The position numbers and the translations under genes were made by a program. From Janthinobacterium sp. B9-8 (GTDB taxonomy: Bacteria > Pseudomonadota > Gammaproteobacteria > Burkholderiales > Chitinibacteraceae), in assembly GCF_000969645.2 (NCBI RefSeq), contig NZ_CP014222.1, positions 2,235,740 through 2,299,739 of the forward strand: a stretch of 64,000 nt of DNA. Reading direction: 5' to 3'. Below the pieces are notes generated by a model. That model worked only from the letters and a program-made list of their open reading frames with translations. It was not told where the DNA came from and searched no databases. Below, one piece after another: positions 48,093 through 58,662 of this stretch (its first letter is position 1; every line of letters starts with the position of its first letter).

Positions 48093-50000
48093 ATGAGCAC
48101 TGACTTTGGCGGCATGGAAGATCTGCTGCAAGATTTTTTAACAGAAGCGTCTGAGCTCCTGTCTGAAGTCGACAACAAGCTGGTTGAGCTTGAAAAACGA
48201 CCAAATGATAAAAATCTTCTGAATGATATTTTCAGAGGCTTTCACACGATCAAAGGGGGAGCAGGTTTTCTGAATGTCGATGCCATGGTACGCCTTTGCC
48301 ATCGCACAGAAAATCTGTTTGATAAGCTGCGCACCCTGGAGCTTGTGCTAACGCCAGAAATCATGGATACCATCATGGCGGCCACAGGTGTGGTACGCGA
48401 CATGTTTGGTGCCTTGGCCAAAGGTGCATTGCCGAGCAACGCGCCTGAAGAACTGATCGCTGCTCTCGATGCCGTACTCGAAGGTCGTCCGCTTGAAACT
48501 GTAATCGCGCATATTGCTCCGGTAGTGGCTGCTGCACCGGTGGCGGTTGCCCATAACCCAGCAGAAGGTCCAGACTGGAACTCGCTTTATAATGCCTTAC
48601 TGGGCAAAGAAGGCACACCTAGCCCGCAGTCTGTTGAGCCTATTAATGTCGTACAGCATGAGCCTGCAGCCATGGAACAAGTTGTTACTAATCCAATGAA
48701 TAGCTTAAAACCCGCCCCTGTTGCAAAAGCACCTGCCGCGGTAGCTGCGCCTCAGCAGCAACAGCAGCAAGTTGCAGCGGCCCCCCAAGAAGCCACGATC
48801 CGCATCGACACGGTGCGCTTAGATCAGGTACTTAATTTATCAGGTGAAATTGGCCTGACTAAGAACCGCCTGACCACCCTGCGCACTGACATCATGGCAG
48901 GGAAGATGGATAGCAACACCCTCAAGGCAATGGATGAAGCCATTAGCCAGCTTGATCTCTTAGTAGGGGATTTACAAAATGCGGTGATGAAAACCCGCAT
49001 GCAGCCTATTGGCCGCCTCTTTCAAAAATACCCACGTTTAGCACGTGATTTAGCACGTCAGCTTGGTAAAGATGTAGAACTGGTTATTTCTGGTGAAGAA
49101 ACCGAGCTGGACAAAACCATGCTCGAAGATTTGAATGACCCGCTCGTCCACTTGGTGCGTAATGCCGTTGATCATGGCATCGAAACCATGGAAGACCGCA
49201 AAACCAGTGGCAAGCCAGCCAAAGCCATTGTCGAACTCTCAGCCACTCAGGTGGGCGATCATATTCTGATTGCGATTACCGATGATGGCCGTGGTATGCG
49301 CCCGGATGTGATCCGTAAAAAAGCCGTTGAAAAGGGCTTGATCGACATCGAAACAGCCAATAGCCTCGATGATAAACAAAGCCTGCAGCTTATTTTCATG
49401 CCTGGCTTTTCAACCAAAGATCAAGTTTCCAGCGTCTCTGGCCGTGGCGTCGGGATGGATGTAGTAAAAACCAATATCCAGCGCTTAAATGGTCGGATTG
49501 ATATTCAATCCATCGTAGGCGAAGGCTCGCGGTTTACCATTTCCTTACCGCTAACCCTGGCGATCTTGCCAGTACTGGTTGTTCGTGTTTGCGGCCAGCC
49601 CTTTGCTGTGCCTCTGGCCATGGTGCGGGAAATCATTCCGATTCGTCACGAACAAATTCAGGAAGTGTCGGGCAGAGCCACCATTGTGGTTCGTGACGAA
49701 ATTCTATCGGTACGCTCCTTAGCCAGCCTGTTGGGCTGGGAAGAGGTACAGATCCCTCAGTTTGGTGTACTGATGCAATCGGCCGAGCACTCATTTATTC
49801 TGGCTGTAGACAGCTTTATTGGCCGGGATGATGTGGTGATAAAACCACTCCAAAATATTCGGCCCAAAGGCGTTGCAGGTGCAACCCTATCCGGTGATGG
49901 CTCTGTAGTGTTGGTTCTGGACATGGAAGATCTGCTTGGTGCAGCCGATGCAGACAACTCAGCCATCCGCACTTCACGCTTCATTGAAAAAACCACTTAA
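48093..50000 (+). CDS. cheA: chemotaxis histidine kinase CheA (second copy)
   Basis: The 635-residue kinase has P1 with His51 (GFHTIKGGAGFLNVD) and an Ala/Pro/Gln-rich linker (about 170-240) including a run of glutamines. The dimerisation domain (VRLDQVLNLSGEIGLTKN), ATPase domain (HLVRNAVDHGIETMEDRK, SGRGVGMDVVKTNI) and P5 domain follow. I see no obvious folded P2 domain in the linker. It ends the cheV-cheV-cheY-cheZ-cheA operon. Confidence 0.96.
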   Translation: MSTDFGGMEDLLQDFLTEASELLSEVDNKLVELEKRPNDKNLLNDIFRGFHTIKGGAGFLNVDAMVRLCHRTENLFDKLRTLELVLTPEIMDTIMAATGVVRDMFGALAKGALPSNAPEELIAALDAVLEGRPLETVIAHIAPVVAAAPVAVAHNPAEGPDWNSLYNALLGKEGTPSPQSVEPINVVQHEPAAMEQVVTNPMNSLKPAPVAKAPAAVAAPQQQQQQVAAAPQEATIRIDTVRLDQVLNLSGEIGLTKNRLTTLRTDIMAGKMDSNTLKAMDEAISQLDLLVGDLQNAVMKTRMQPIGRLFQKYPRLARDLARQLGKDVELVISGEETELDKTMLEDLNDPLVHLVRNAVDHGIETMEDRKTSGKPAKAIVELSATQVGDHILIAITDDGRGMRPDVIRKKAVEKGLIDIETANSLDDKQSLQLIFMPGFSTKDQVSSVSGRGVGMDVVKTNIQRLNGRIDIQSIVGEGSRFTISLPLTLAILPVLVVRVCGQPFAVPLAMVREIIPIRHEQIQEVSGRATIVVRDEILSVRSLASLLGWEEVQIPQFGVLMQSAEHSFILAVDSFIGRDDVVIKPLQNIRPKGVAGATLSGDGSVVLVLDMEDLLGAADADNSAIRTSRFIEKTT

Positions 50001-50016
50001 GTTTTTTTTATCCACA

Positions 50017-50040
50017 GTTTGGGGGTAACACCCCCCAAAC
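50017..50040. terminator. hairpin after the second cheA
   Basis: GTTTGGGGG (50017-50025) and CCCCCAAAC (50032-50040) form a perfect 9-bp stem with a 6-nt loop, 16 bases after the cheA stop. It lacks a T-run on the plus strand, so termination may be partial. Confidence 0.5.
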
Positions 50041-50108
50041 ATAGACCGTTGATACTATTGACCAGTGCAAATGTCATTTCGATATCGCGTACAGGGTGTT
50101 TCTAAAAT

Positions 50109-51329
50109 ATGACGCAAGACCACGCTTTTATCGGCCGCCAGCCTATTCTGAATCGCCAACAAGAAATTATTGGCTACGAGCTATTATTTCGACTAAACAA
50201 AGATGCTGTAAGCGCTAACTTTTCCAGTGATATGCAGGCTGGCACCAATGTGCTGGTCAATACCCTGAGTAATATGGGTACAGATTGGTTAGTGGGCAAT
50301 AAGCTTGCATTTATTAACGTTGCTGAATCAATGCTCGAAAGTAATTTTTTAGAGCTGCTCCATCCAGAGCGCGTTATTTTAGAAGTCGTTGAAACAACAG
50401 AAGCAACTCCGCAATTACTTGCTCGTCTGCAAAACCTTAAAGACTTAGGTTTTTCAATTGCGCTTGATGATTTTGTTCTTAGCCCGCAAACCGCCCCTTT
50501 CTTAGAATTTGCTGACTATATCAAACTGGATATTCAGTTGCTTGGTATGGCGCAAGTACCTGCGCTTTCCAAAGAATTGCGCTGCTCCAAAGCATTGCAA
50601 GTAGCAGAAAAAGTAGAAACTAAAGACGAATTCAAGCAATGCATGGACCTGGGATTCGAATGTTTTCAGGGTTATTACTTTGCGCACCCGGAAACACTCG
50701 CCGCAAAAGTCATTAATCCAAGCTATGCCAATATTCTTAATCTGCTGAATATGCTGCGTAATAATGCAGAATTAAAAGACATTGAAAACGCGCTTAAGCG
50801 AGATGTAGCTTTGTCATTCAAATTACTGCGATATATTAATTCTGTTGGTTTTGGCTTATCGTGCGAGATTCAATCATTCCGCCATGCAGTTACAATTCTG
50901 GGCTATCAAAAGCTCTATCGATGGCTCACCCTGCTGCTTGTGACTGCAGGCGCAGATAATGGCTCACCACCCGCCCTTTTAAAAACGGCGATTACCCGTG
51001 GCCGTTTGGTTGAATTATTAGGATCGCATTTGCTTGACGGGCAAGACCGAGATAATTTATTTATTGTCGGTGTTTTCTCTTTGCTTGATGTTCTGCTTGA
51101 TATGCCGATGGATAAGATCTTGGAAACGCTGATTCTTCCTGAGAACGTAACCGATGCATTAATGACCAGAACCGGTATTTACGGCCCGTTTTTAGCGCTT
51201 GCAGAGGCTTGCGAAGATCCAAACATGTCAGAAGTTCCCTTTTTATGTGAACAGCTCCAGCTCACACCTGACATGCTTAATCGCTCACATGTGCAAGCAC
51301 TTAAATGGGTTGAAGATCTAGGCGTTTAA
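50109..51329 (+). CDS. EAL-HDOD (YuxH-type) signalling protein
   Basis: The 406-residue protein has an N-terminal EAL-like domain (about 5-200) and a C-terminal HDOD domain (about 200-400, with LNMLRNNAELKDIENALKRD and LLRYINSVGFGL). The EAL part keeps IGYELLFR, LDDF, YIKLDIQ and QGYYFAHPE. It lacks the DDFGTG loop (LDDFVLSPQT) and has AEKVET for AEGVE. It therefore probably binds or senses cyclic di-GMP or partner proteins rather than hydrolysing it, as reported for CdgJ-type motility regulators. It is next to the che operon with a terminator after it. Confidence 0.88.
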   Translation: MTQDHAFIGRQPILNRQQEIIGYELLFRLNKDAVSANFSSDMQAGTNVLVNTLSNMGTDWLVGNKLAFINVAESMLESNFLELLHPERVILEVVETTEATPQLLARLQNLKDLGFSIALDDFVLSPQTAPFLEFADYIKLDIQLLGMAQVPALSKELRCSKALQVAEKVETKDEFKQCMDLGFECFQGYYFAHPETLAAKVINPSYANILNLLNMLRNNAELKDIENALKRDVALSFKLLRYINSVGFGLSCEIQSFRHAVTILGYQKLYRWLTLLLVTAGADNGSPPALLKTAITRGRLVELLGSHLLDGQDRDNLFIVGVFSLLDVLLDMPMDKILETLILPENVTDALMTRTGIYGPFLALAEACEDPNMSEVPFLCEQLQLTPDMLNRSHVQALKWVEDLGV

Positions 51330-51347
51330 GTTGCAGCAGGTCTATGC

Positions 51348-51376
51348 AAAAAAGCCGCGAAAATCGCGGCTTTTTT
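51348..51376 (+). terminator. rho-independent terminator after the EAL-HDOD gene
   Basis: AAAAAAGCCGCGA and TCGCGGCTTTTTT form a perfect 13-bp stem with an AAA loop and T-run. It lies between the convergent EAL-HDOD and adk genes and may work in both directions. Confidence 0.93.
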
Positions 51377-51470
51377 GTGGCCTGAACCCAATAGCCCAGA
51401 CAATAAACTAAAGAGAGTGGCTTACTGGCTTAGCCCCAAAAAGGGCCAAGCCAGAGCACACCGCCAGCAA

Positions 51471-52136
<666 letters not shown>

Positions 52137-52152
52137 CTAGTGGTTAATATTT

Positions 52153-52923
52153 TTAGATTTTGGATAAATGGGCAAAAGCATCACGTACGCGCGCTAAGTC
52201 TTCAGGTGTATCGACGCCAGCCAGAGGAGCATCAGCAGAAATATGTACACCAATGGTGTAACCATGCCACAGCACACGCAGTTGTTCCAGCGCTTCAATC
52301 GATTCGATGCAAGATGGCGACAGTTTTTGGTAAGTACGCAAAAATTCTGCACGATAACCATAAATACCAATATGACGTAAGGGCGCTAATGCCTCGGGCA
52401 AGACCGATTGATCTTGCATAAAGGCATCGCGCGGCCAAGGAATAGGCGCACGGCTAAAATACATAGCACGCTGCTTGACATCTAAGACCACTTTTACCGC
52501 ATTAGGATTCAAAAAATCAGTTGCGCTGGTGATGGCATGACAAGCTGTTGACATCGCTAGGCTATTATCGGCAATCAGCTTAGCAGCAACCGCATCGATC
52601 AATAGTGGGTCAATTAAAGGCTCATCGCCCTGCACATTCACGACCACTGCATCATCAGGCAAAGCTAAATGATTAATCGCCTCAGCAAGGCGATCTGTGC
52701 CGCTAGGATGATCACCGCGCGTCATAATGGCACGATAACCAGCAGCCTCGACCACCGATCTAATCTGCTCATCGTCTGTCGCCACGCAAACCAAGCTAGC
52801 TGATGATTTAAGCACCTGTTCAATCACCCGCACAATCATCGGCTTACCACCAATATCAGCCAAAGGCTTATTGGGCAGGCGAGTGGATTTAAGCCGCGCC
52901 GGAATCAGTGCTACAAAACTCAC
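52153..52923 (-). CDS. kdsB: 3-deoxy-manno-octulosonate cytidylyltransferase
   Basis: KdsB activates KDO as CMP-KDO for lipopolysaccharide core synthesis. The 256-residue protein begins [20 protein letters not shown] and contains [13 protein letters not shown] and [15 protein letters not shown], all family signatures. Its ATG overlaps the stop of the Trm112-like gene by ATGA. It fits with lpxK in the same operon. Confidence 0.97.
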   Translation of the reverse strand: MSFVALIPARLKSTRLPNKPLADIGGKPMIVRVIEQVLKSSASLVCVATDDEQIRSVVEAAGYRAIMTRGDHPSGTDRLAEAINHLALPDDAVVVNVQGDEPLIDPLLIDAVAAKLIADNSLAMSTACHAITSATDFLNPNAVKVVLDVKQRAMYFSRAPIPWPRDAFMQDQSVLPEALAPLRHIGIYGYRAEFLRTYQKLSPSCIESIEALEQLRVLWHGYTIGVHISADAPLAGVDTPEDLARVRDAFAHLSKI

Positions 52924-53102
52924 TGCACTTCTTCCAGTGCATCAAGCTCACGCGCTTCTACTTGTAGCATGACAGGAATGCCATCTTTAATTGCAAAAGC
53001 CAACCGATCCGCTTTGCAAATCAATTCTTGTTGGCTTTTTACATAAGTCAGCGGGCCTTTGCAGACCGGGCAAACTAAGATTTCCAGCAATTTTGCATCC
53101 AT
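52920..53102 (-). CDS. Trm112-like zinc-ribbon protein (YcaR family)
   Basis: A 60-residue protein beginning [20 protein letters not shown], with the single CPVC pair and the DGIPVML motif of the YcaR/Trm112 family. I use the ATG at 53102; a TTG five codons upstream is possible. The gene sits between lpxK and kdsB in most proteobacteria, suggesting a link to envelope synthesis, but its exact function is not settled. Confidence 0.92.
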   Translation of the reverse strand: MDAKLLEILVCPVCKGPLTYVKSQQELICKADRLAFAIKDGIPVMLQVEARELDALEEVQ

Positions 53103-53118
53103 TTTATTCTCACTCAAT

Positions 53119-54123
53119 TTACGTATTTTTTTGCATGCGACTCGCCAAAGATTGGGCGATGAGCGTTATTTTATTGCTCAGCCAGCTCGCCAGATCAGGC
53201 GTCAAGCTTGCGCTCACCGGCAAAACCCATATTCTAACATCTGCGAGCGCCGCTAGCTTTACCGCATCTTTCTCTGTTACCACGATGACATCCGCATCAG
53301 GCAGATCATCAGCGCTAAATAAATGATGGTCTGGAAACGCATGCTCTGTAAACACGAGGTCAAGCGCTTTTAAGCTATCAAAAAAGCGTACCGGATTACC
53401 AATACCACAGACGGCCGCCACACGTAAACCATGCCACGACGTTGGCGCAGCCCCCACCAGCGAGTAAATATCCCCAGGCATGAGCGACATCTGAAACGAA
53501 TGAGCGTGCTCAACCGGCAAACCAGCGCCATTCACAATCACGGCATCAAGCTTGCCAAGCCGCGTCACCGGCTCACGAAGCGGCCCTGCGGGGATCAAAG
53601 CACCATTCCCAAAACCACGCGCACCGTCTACCACGCAAAGCTCTAAATCACGCTGCAGGCGGTAATGCTGCAAGCCATCATCGCATAACAACACATCCAC
53701 TTCCGGATGAGCCGCTAATAGAGCAAGGCCCGCTGCGGCACGATCTTTAAAAACATATACGGGCACATTACTTGCTCTGGCCAGCAAAATAGGCTCATCC
53801 CCGCTTAAGCGAGGATCAGTCTCGCTGCTCACGCAAAGCGGAGCCTCTGCCTTACCACCGTAGCCACGAGAAATAATTCCGGGATGATAACCAAGGGCCT
53901 GCAAACTTTTTGCAAGATAGATAGTGAGCGGAGTTTTACCTGTGCCACCAGCAGTAATGTTACCTACCACAATAACCGGCACCGGCAAGCGCACGCTCTC
54001 TTTTAGGCCTGCACGAAACAAAGCACGCCGGAGCGTGCCAAGCGCAGCAAAAAGCCAGGACAGCGGCCTGAGCAAAAAAGAGAGCGGGTGCCAGGATGTA
54101 TACCAAATCCGATCAATTAGCAT
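53119..54123 (-). CDS. lpxK: tetraacyldisaccharide 4'-kinase
   Basis: LpxK phosphorylates the lipid A precursor at the inner membrane. The 334-residue protein has an N-terminal membrane-associated helix ([20 protein letters not shown]) and the P-loop [19 protein letters not shown]. The catalytic regions IISRGYGG and [17 protein letters not shown] follow. The ATG at 54123 (GAGG upstream) is preferred over a GTG two codons earlier. It lies 27 bp after exbD. Confidence 0.96.
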   Translation of the reverse strand: MLIDRIWYTSWHPLSFLLRPLSWLFAALGTLRRALFRAGLKESVRLPVPVIVVGNITAGGTGKTPLTIYLAKSLQALGYHPGIISRGYGGKAEAPLCVSSETDPRLSGDEPILLARASNVPVYVFKDRAAAGLALLAAHPEVDVLLCDDGLQHYRLQRDLELCVVDGARGFGNGALIPAGPLREPVTRLGKLDAVIVNGAGLPVEHAHSFQMSLMPGDIYSLVGAAPTSWHGLRVAAVCGIGNPVRFFDSLKALDLVFTEHAFPDHHLFSADDLPDADVIVVTEKDAVKLAALADVRIWVLPVSASLTPDLASWLSNKITLIAQSLASRMQKNT

Positions 54124-54156
54124 CGGCACCTCACGCCCACTTTTAAAACATGATAC

Positions 54157-54579
54157 CTATTTAGCATTCGTCTGCGTTGCAAACGTCAGCTTGCCATAGC
54201 CCGCCAGACGCGCCGCTTCCATGACATTCACCACGCTCTGATGCGCGCTTTTTGCATCGGCATTGATGATAATCATCGGATCCGGGTTTTCACCCGCAGC
54301 ACGACGCAGCAACAGGGCAAAATCATCTGCCGTACTAAATGTCGCGGCATTGCCATTCACGCTGTACTGGCCATTGGACGACACCGCCACATTAATCGAC
54401 TTGGGCTGATTGTCTGCCGTTTTTTCAGCATCTGCCGTTGGCAAAGTGATTTTTAGCTCGGCAAACTTGGAGTAAGTCGTTGTTGCCATCAGGAAGATCA
54501 AAATCACCAGCAACACGTCAATCAACGGCACAAAGTTAATTTCTGGCTCTTCGCGATTACGGCCTTTACGAAAATTCAT
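54157..54579 (-). CDS. exbD: ExbD/TolR-type biopolymer transport protein
   Basis: A 140-residue protein with one N-terminal membrane helix bearing the essential Asp (NFVPLIDVLLVILIFLM) and a periplasmic domain. Together with ExbB it forms the proton channel that energises TonB-type transport; no tonB is adjacent. The start lies 10 bp after the exbB stop. The position before lpxK is typical of betaproteobacteria, where this pair has also been linked to lipid A export regions. Confidence 0.9.
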   Translation of the reverse strand: MNFRKGRNREEPEINFVPLIDVLLVILIFLMATTTYSKFAELKITLPTADAEKTADNQPKSINVAVSSNGQYSVNGNAATFSTADDFALLLRRAAGENPDPMIIINADAKSAHQSVVNVMEAARLAGYGKLTFATQTNAK

Positions 54580-54588
54580 GGGATGCCC

Positions 54589-55197
54589 TTAATTTCGTTC
54601 GCCGTGCACAATTTCAACCAGCTTCACTGCTTGCTGTTCCATATCAACCAGATAACTATCTACCTTGGTGCGAAAGAAGCGATAAAAAATCAGTGCAGGT
54701 ACGGCGACCATAATCCCGAAAGCCGTATTGTAAAGCGCCACAGAAATACCGTGCGCCAAAGCCGCCGGATTCGCCGCGCCTGTAGGCGCCTGTGAGCCAA
54801 AAATTTCGATCATACCGATAACGGTACCAAACAGACCCAGCAGCGGCGTAACCGCAGCCAAAGTGCCCAGCATAGGCAAGTAGCGCTCTAATTCATGCGA
54901 CACTGCACTGCCCGTTTCTTCAATCGACTCTTTCATGATTTCACGGGAGCTGCGAACATTTTTTAAGCCCGCAGACAATACACGCCCTAGTGGGCTATTG
55001 GCCGAGAGTTTGGTCAGCATCTCAGCGCTCACACCGCGGCTGCGATATTCCTGCACAACACTCGCCAGCAAACCTTTTGGTAGGATTTGACTCTGACGCA
55101 AAGTCAGCAAGCGCTCAATGATAATGGTGACGGTAGCAATAGAAGCGGCAATAATCAGCCAAATCGGCCAGCCGGCCGCTTCAATAATAGCAAGCAT
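54589..55197 (-). CDS. exbB: ExbB/TolQ-type MotA-family proton channel protein
   Basis: The 202-residue protein has three membrane helices: about 10-28, 105-128 (LGTLAAVTPLLGLFGTVIGM) and 150-175 (ALYNTAFGIMVAVPALIFYRF). These are the MotA/ExbB signatures. It is the first gene of the envelope operon, and its promoter should lie in 55198-55350. Confidence 0.93.
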   Translation of the reverse strand: MLAIIEAAGWPIWLIIAASIATVTIIIERLLTLRQSQILPKGLLASVVQEYRSRGVSAEMLTKLSANSPLGRVLSAGLKNVRSSREIMKESIEETGSAVSHELERYLPMLGTLAAVTPLLGLFGTVIGMIEIFGSQAPTGAANPAALAHGISVALYNTAFGIMVAVPALIFYRFFRTKVDSYLVDMEQQAVKLVEIVHGERN

Positions 55198-55704
55198 AGT
55201 AATTTCATCCTGGACGCGATTAGAAGCGCGTCACTTTAACGGGAATCAGGGTCTGGGGGAAGCGCCGCACTCAAGAACGGCTCTTTTCACTAAGAAAAAT
55301 CAAGATCTGCCCAAGACGGCTTATCAATCAGGACAAGGCTTTGTTTTGTGCGAACATAGCACCCAGACAGCTGAGCGCATTATAAAAAACCAGTCAACAA
55401 AACAAGCCAAGCTGCGATTTAAAAGCAGAACTTCCCAAACAATAATATGGCCTAAGCCCGTGATCTAACATGGTTTTTTATTTGTCAATACACTGTGGAT
55501 AACTTTGTGCACAAAATGCAAAATATGCGCAAATAGATCAGAATCACGGATGTAGGCTCGACTAAACGAGCTACACAACCATTCACTAATAGATAATAAA
55601 ATCAACAAGTTAAAACAAAATCCTCTACTACAACTCTCACAACCATACGCAAATCGTTAGTTTGCGCCATTTTGTGGATTAAACAGAGCCGAATCGAGAT
55701 TGTC
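55198..55704. other. divergent exbB/xseA intergenic region
   Basis: This 507-bp gap contains no convincing gene. It holds a perfect DnaA-box sequence (TGTGGATAA, 55494-55502) and a hairpin at 55551-55575. It should contain the exbB and xseA promoters. Confidence 0.5.
55551..55575. repeat. TGTAG...CTACA hairpin upstream of xseA
   Basis: TGTAG-G-CTCG pairs with CGAG-CTACA, with a one-base bulge and ACTAAA loop. The TGTAG/CTACA ends recall the palindromes of the TCA cluster, but the interior differs. Confidence 0.5.
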
Positions 55705-57060
55705 ATGAATTTGTCAAGTACAAACAGCGTCATTTTAACCGTCTCGGAACTCAACCGCCGCGCCAAAACTTTACTGGAAAGTAGTTTTCCTTTGTTGTGG
55801 GTAGCCGGTGAGATTTCAAATTTTAAACGTTACGATTCAGGACACTGCTACTTCAGCATAAAAGATACAAATGCTCAAGTAAGGTGCGTGATGTTTAGAA
55901 ATCGCGCTGCTTTGCTTGATTTTCAGCCCAGAGAAGGGATGCAAGTCGAGGCACGTGCGCTGGTCTCTTTATACGAAGCCCGCGGTGATTTCCAGCTGAC
56001 CATTGAAGCTTTACGCCCGGCCGGTTTAGGCGCTCTGTTTGCCGCTTATGAAAAATTAAAACAAAAACTGGAAAACGAAGGTTTGTTTGCCTCTGAGCGC
56101 AAAAGAGCCTTGCCCGTTTTTCCACGTGCAGTAGGCATTGTCACCTCCCCCGCAGCGGCCGCGCTTTCTGATGTGATTGCTGCACTGCAACGCCGCATGC
56201 CCAGTCTGCCAATTATCCTTTACCCCACACCAGTACAGGGGCTGGATGCTGCACCGCAAATTGCCAGTGCTATTCATAAAGCAAGTGAACGCAAAGAAGT
56301 AGATGTATTAATTGTGTGCCGGGGCGGTGGCAGCTTAGAAGACTTATGGGCCTTTAATGAGGAAATCGTTGCACGCGCTATTGCCAGCTGCACCATGCCA
56401 GTTGTAAGCGGTGTTGGGCACGAAACTGACTTCAGCATCGCTGATTTTGTCGCGGATATACGAGCGGCCACCCCCACAGCAGCAGCAGAATTAGTGAGCC
56501 CAAACCGCAGCGAATGGCTGGCAAGACTGGAGCGCCAGCAGGGCCGTATGCACCGCGCTATAGAGCGCCAAATCCAAAGCAAAATGCAGCAATTGGATGG
56601 CGTATCAAGACATTTGCAGCATCCGGGCGAGCGTTTACACCGGCAAAAAACACATCTGCAAGAATTAAGCCGCCGCCTGCAACTTGCCCCCGCCCGAACA
56701 CTGGAAAAAAATCATTACCGCCTCAAACAGCTTTCGCTTAACTTAAGCCACTTAAAGCCTCATCCCGCCCGCCAGCAAGAGCGCCTACAGCATTTATCCC
56801 GCCAGCTTTTGCAAGCCATGCCACGCCAGCTAAAACAGCAGCGACAAAAGCTAGCCATGCTCGCTGCACGCCTGGAGCCATGGAACCCGCAATCCGTATT
56901 GGCCCGTGGCTACACTCTGGTCACCCGGCCAGACGGGCAGCTTGTGCGCCATGGTGCTCAACTTAAGCATGACGAGCTGCTATTACTGCAATTTGCCGAT
57001 AGCACTGCGGATGTGCGGGTCATTAAAAACTTAGGGGAGCAGGGAAAGCTGGGAATATAG
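55705..57060 (+). CDS. xseA: exodeoxyribonuclease VII large subunit
   Basis: XseA with XseB degrades single-stranded DNA. The ATG at 55705 (MNLSSTNSVILTVSELNRRA) gives 451 residues; upstream in-frame starts add no homology. The OB-fold domain has WVAGEISNFKRYDSGHCYFS. The catalytic core includes VGIVTSPAAAALSDVI, CRGGGSLEDLWAFNEE and GVGHETDFSIADFVAD, followed by a long basic coiled coil (about 270-400). xseB is not in the window. Confidence 0.96.
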   Translation: MNLSSTNSVILTVSELNRRAKTLLESSFPLLWVAGEISNFKRYDSGHCYFSIKDTNAQVRCVMFRNRAALLDFQPREGMQVEARALVSLYEARGDFQLTIEALRPAGLGALFAAYEKLKQKLENEGLFASERKRALPVFPRAVGIVTSPAAAALSDVIAALQRRMPSLPIILYPTPVQGLDAAPQIASAIHKASERKEVDVLIVCRGGGSLEDLWAFNEEIVARAIASCTMPVVSGVGHETDFSIADFVADIRAATPTAAAELVSPNRSEWLARLERQQGRMHRAIERQIQSKMQQLDGVSRHLQHPGERLHRQKTHLQELSRRLQLAPARTLEKNHYRLKQLSLNLSHLKPHPARQQERLQHLSRQLLQAMPRQLKQQRQKLAMLAARLEPWNPQSVLARGYTLVTRPDGQLVRHGAQLKHDELLLLQFADSTADVRVIKNLGEQGKLGI

Positions 57061-57129
57061 CCCCAGCGACTTGGCATCGCCCTAGCCACTAAAGTAAACC
57101 GACGGACGAATACCTTTTGTAGATGCCGA

Positions 57130-58302
57130 TTACTCGGCCTTGCCCTCATCTTCTTCAGGCTCTGCTTCAGCCACCAAGCTTAAATGCCCTAATTCATCAT
57201 GAGAAACGCTGGTACTGTCTTTACTTTTTAATTTAACCCGCAAGCGTAATTCATTAATCGAATCGGCATTTTTAAGCGCTTCTTCAAGGCTAATCCGGCC
57301 ATCTTCGTATAAATGAAACAGCGCCGAATCAAAAGTTTGCATGCCTAATTCTTCAGACTTCAGCATGGCCGTTTTCACACCGCCTACATCACCTTTAAAA
57401 ATCATATCCGCCACTAAAGGTGAATTAAGCAAAATTTCAATCGCTGCAACCCGCCCTTTTCCATCTGGCGTTGGAATCAAACGCTGAGAAACCATGCCGC
57501 GCATATTCAATGATAAATCCATATAAATTTGCGGATGGCGCTCTTCAGGGAAGAAATTAACAATTCGCTCCAAAGCCTGATTAGCGCTGTTGGCATGTAA
57601 GGTGCCCATACATAAGTGCCCTGTTTCGGCAAAAGAAAGAGCATATTCCATGGTGTCCCGATCGCGAATCTCGCCAATTAAAATCACATCGGGCGCTTGC
57701 CTTAAGGTGTTTTTTAGTGCTGCAAACCAATGCTTGGTATCTCGCCCTACTTCACGGTGAGTCACTAAACAATTTTTGCTTTTATGCACATATTCAATCG
57801 GGTCTTCAATGGTAATGATATGGCCGTGAGTATTTTGATTACGATAATCAATCATTGCCGCCATCGTGGTCGATTTACCCGAGCCAGTGCCGCCCACTAG
57901 CAGCACCAAGCCACGCTTAGCCAGCACCACGTCTTTTAAAATGGGCGGTAATTTCAACTCATCAAAATCGGGAATTTTGCTGGTAATAACCCGCAGTACC
58001 ATGCCGACTTTTTCTTGCTGCATAAACACATTAACCCGAAAGCGACCGATACCTTCGGGGTTAATAGCAAAATTGCACTCGTAATCCCGCTCAAATTCTT
58101 CAACCTGATCGGGCCGCATGATTGAATAGGCCAAAGCCTTGGAAATCACACCATTTAATTTTTGATTTCCAACCGGTGTTAACCTGCCATTGATTTTCAT
58201 CGCAGGTGGAAAATCATCAGCAATAAAAAGATCAGACGCTTTATGCTGCAACATCATACGCAGCAAATCATTGATTGTTTTACTGGCTTGTTCTGGAGCC
58301 AT
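57130..58302 (-). CDS. pilU: type IV pilus retraction ATPase PilU
   Basis: A 390-residue secretion-type ATPase of the PilT family. The ATG at 58302 (MAPEQASKTINDLLRMMLQH) follows AAAGG. It shows Walker A GGTGSGKSTTMAAMIDYRN, the Asp box (ITIEDPIEYVH), Walker B (LRQAPDVILIGEIRDRDTM) and the His box (HLCMGTLHANSA). The acidic C-terminal tail (EAEPEEDEGKAE) and length fit PilU rather than PilT. It assists PilT in twitching motility. pilT itself is not adjacent. Confidence 0.9.
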   Translation of the reverse strand: MAPEQASKTINDLLRMMLQHKASDLFIADDFPPAMKINGRLTPVGNQKLNGVISKALAYSIMRPDQVEEFERDYECNFAINPEGIGRFRVNVFMQQEKVGMVLRVITSKIPDFDELKLPPILKDVVLAKRGLVLLVGGTGSGKSTTMAAMIDYRNQNTHGHIITIEDPIEYVHKSKNCLVTHREVGRDTKHWFAALKNTLRQAPDVILIGEIRDRDTMEYALSFAETGHLCMGTLHANSANQALERIVNFFPEERHPQIYMDLSLNMRGMVSQRLIPTPDGKGRVAAIEILLNSPLVADMIFKGDVGGVKTAMLKSEELGMQTFDSALFHLYEDGRISLEEALKNADSINELRLRVKLKSKDSTSVSHDELGHLSLVAEAEPEEDEGKAE

Positions 58303-58662
58303 TTTTAGAACCTTTACACAAAATCGTTTTAGCCCCGCAAGAGGGAAAGGCAAAACTCACAAGAAACACACACTTTCTGATGAGAAGCTGCTGACAGCGT
58401 AGTTGCTTCCACGCACCGTTTCTTCCTGAATTAGCAATTAATCAGATAAGACGGCGACATAATACACATGCATTTACTTACAACCAACACAGGTAATGAT
58501 GCAGGAAACACCCTAGAACACACACTCAACACCTAATTCTTCAGATAAAAAATGGCCGTCCCCTCCCTTGGCCAGCACTCAAAATCCCAGTTTTCACATC
58601 GCACACGGCGAGGAGTGATCTTCCTGTAAAATGCGCCCCATCCAAGCCCCATTCAAAGACTT
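58303..58662. other. 360-bp gap between pilU and the Nudix gene
   Basis: No gene, terminator or clear repeat is visible. It should hold the divergent promoters of pilU and of the Nudix-ThiE-like gene. Confidence 0.4.

Noticed and set aside
55494..55502. Perfect DnaA boxes at 55494, 23440-23448 and 50008-50016 as a possible origin
   Set aside because: They are isolated single boxes, tens of kilobases apart, without AT-rich repeats, dnaA or parAB nearby; chance occurrence is likely.
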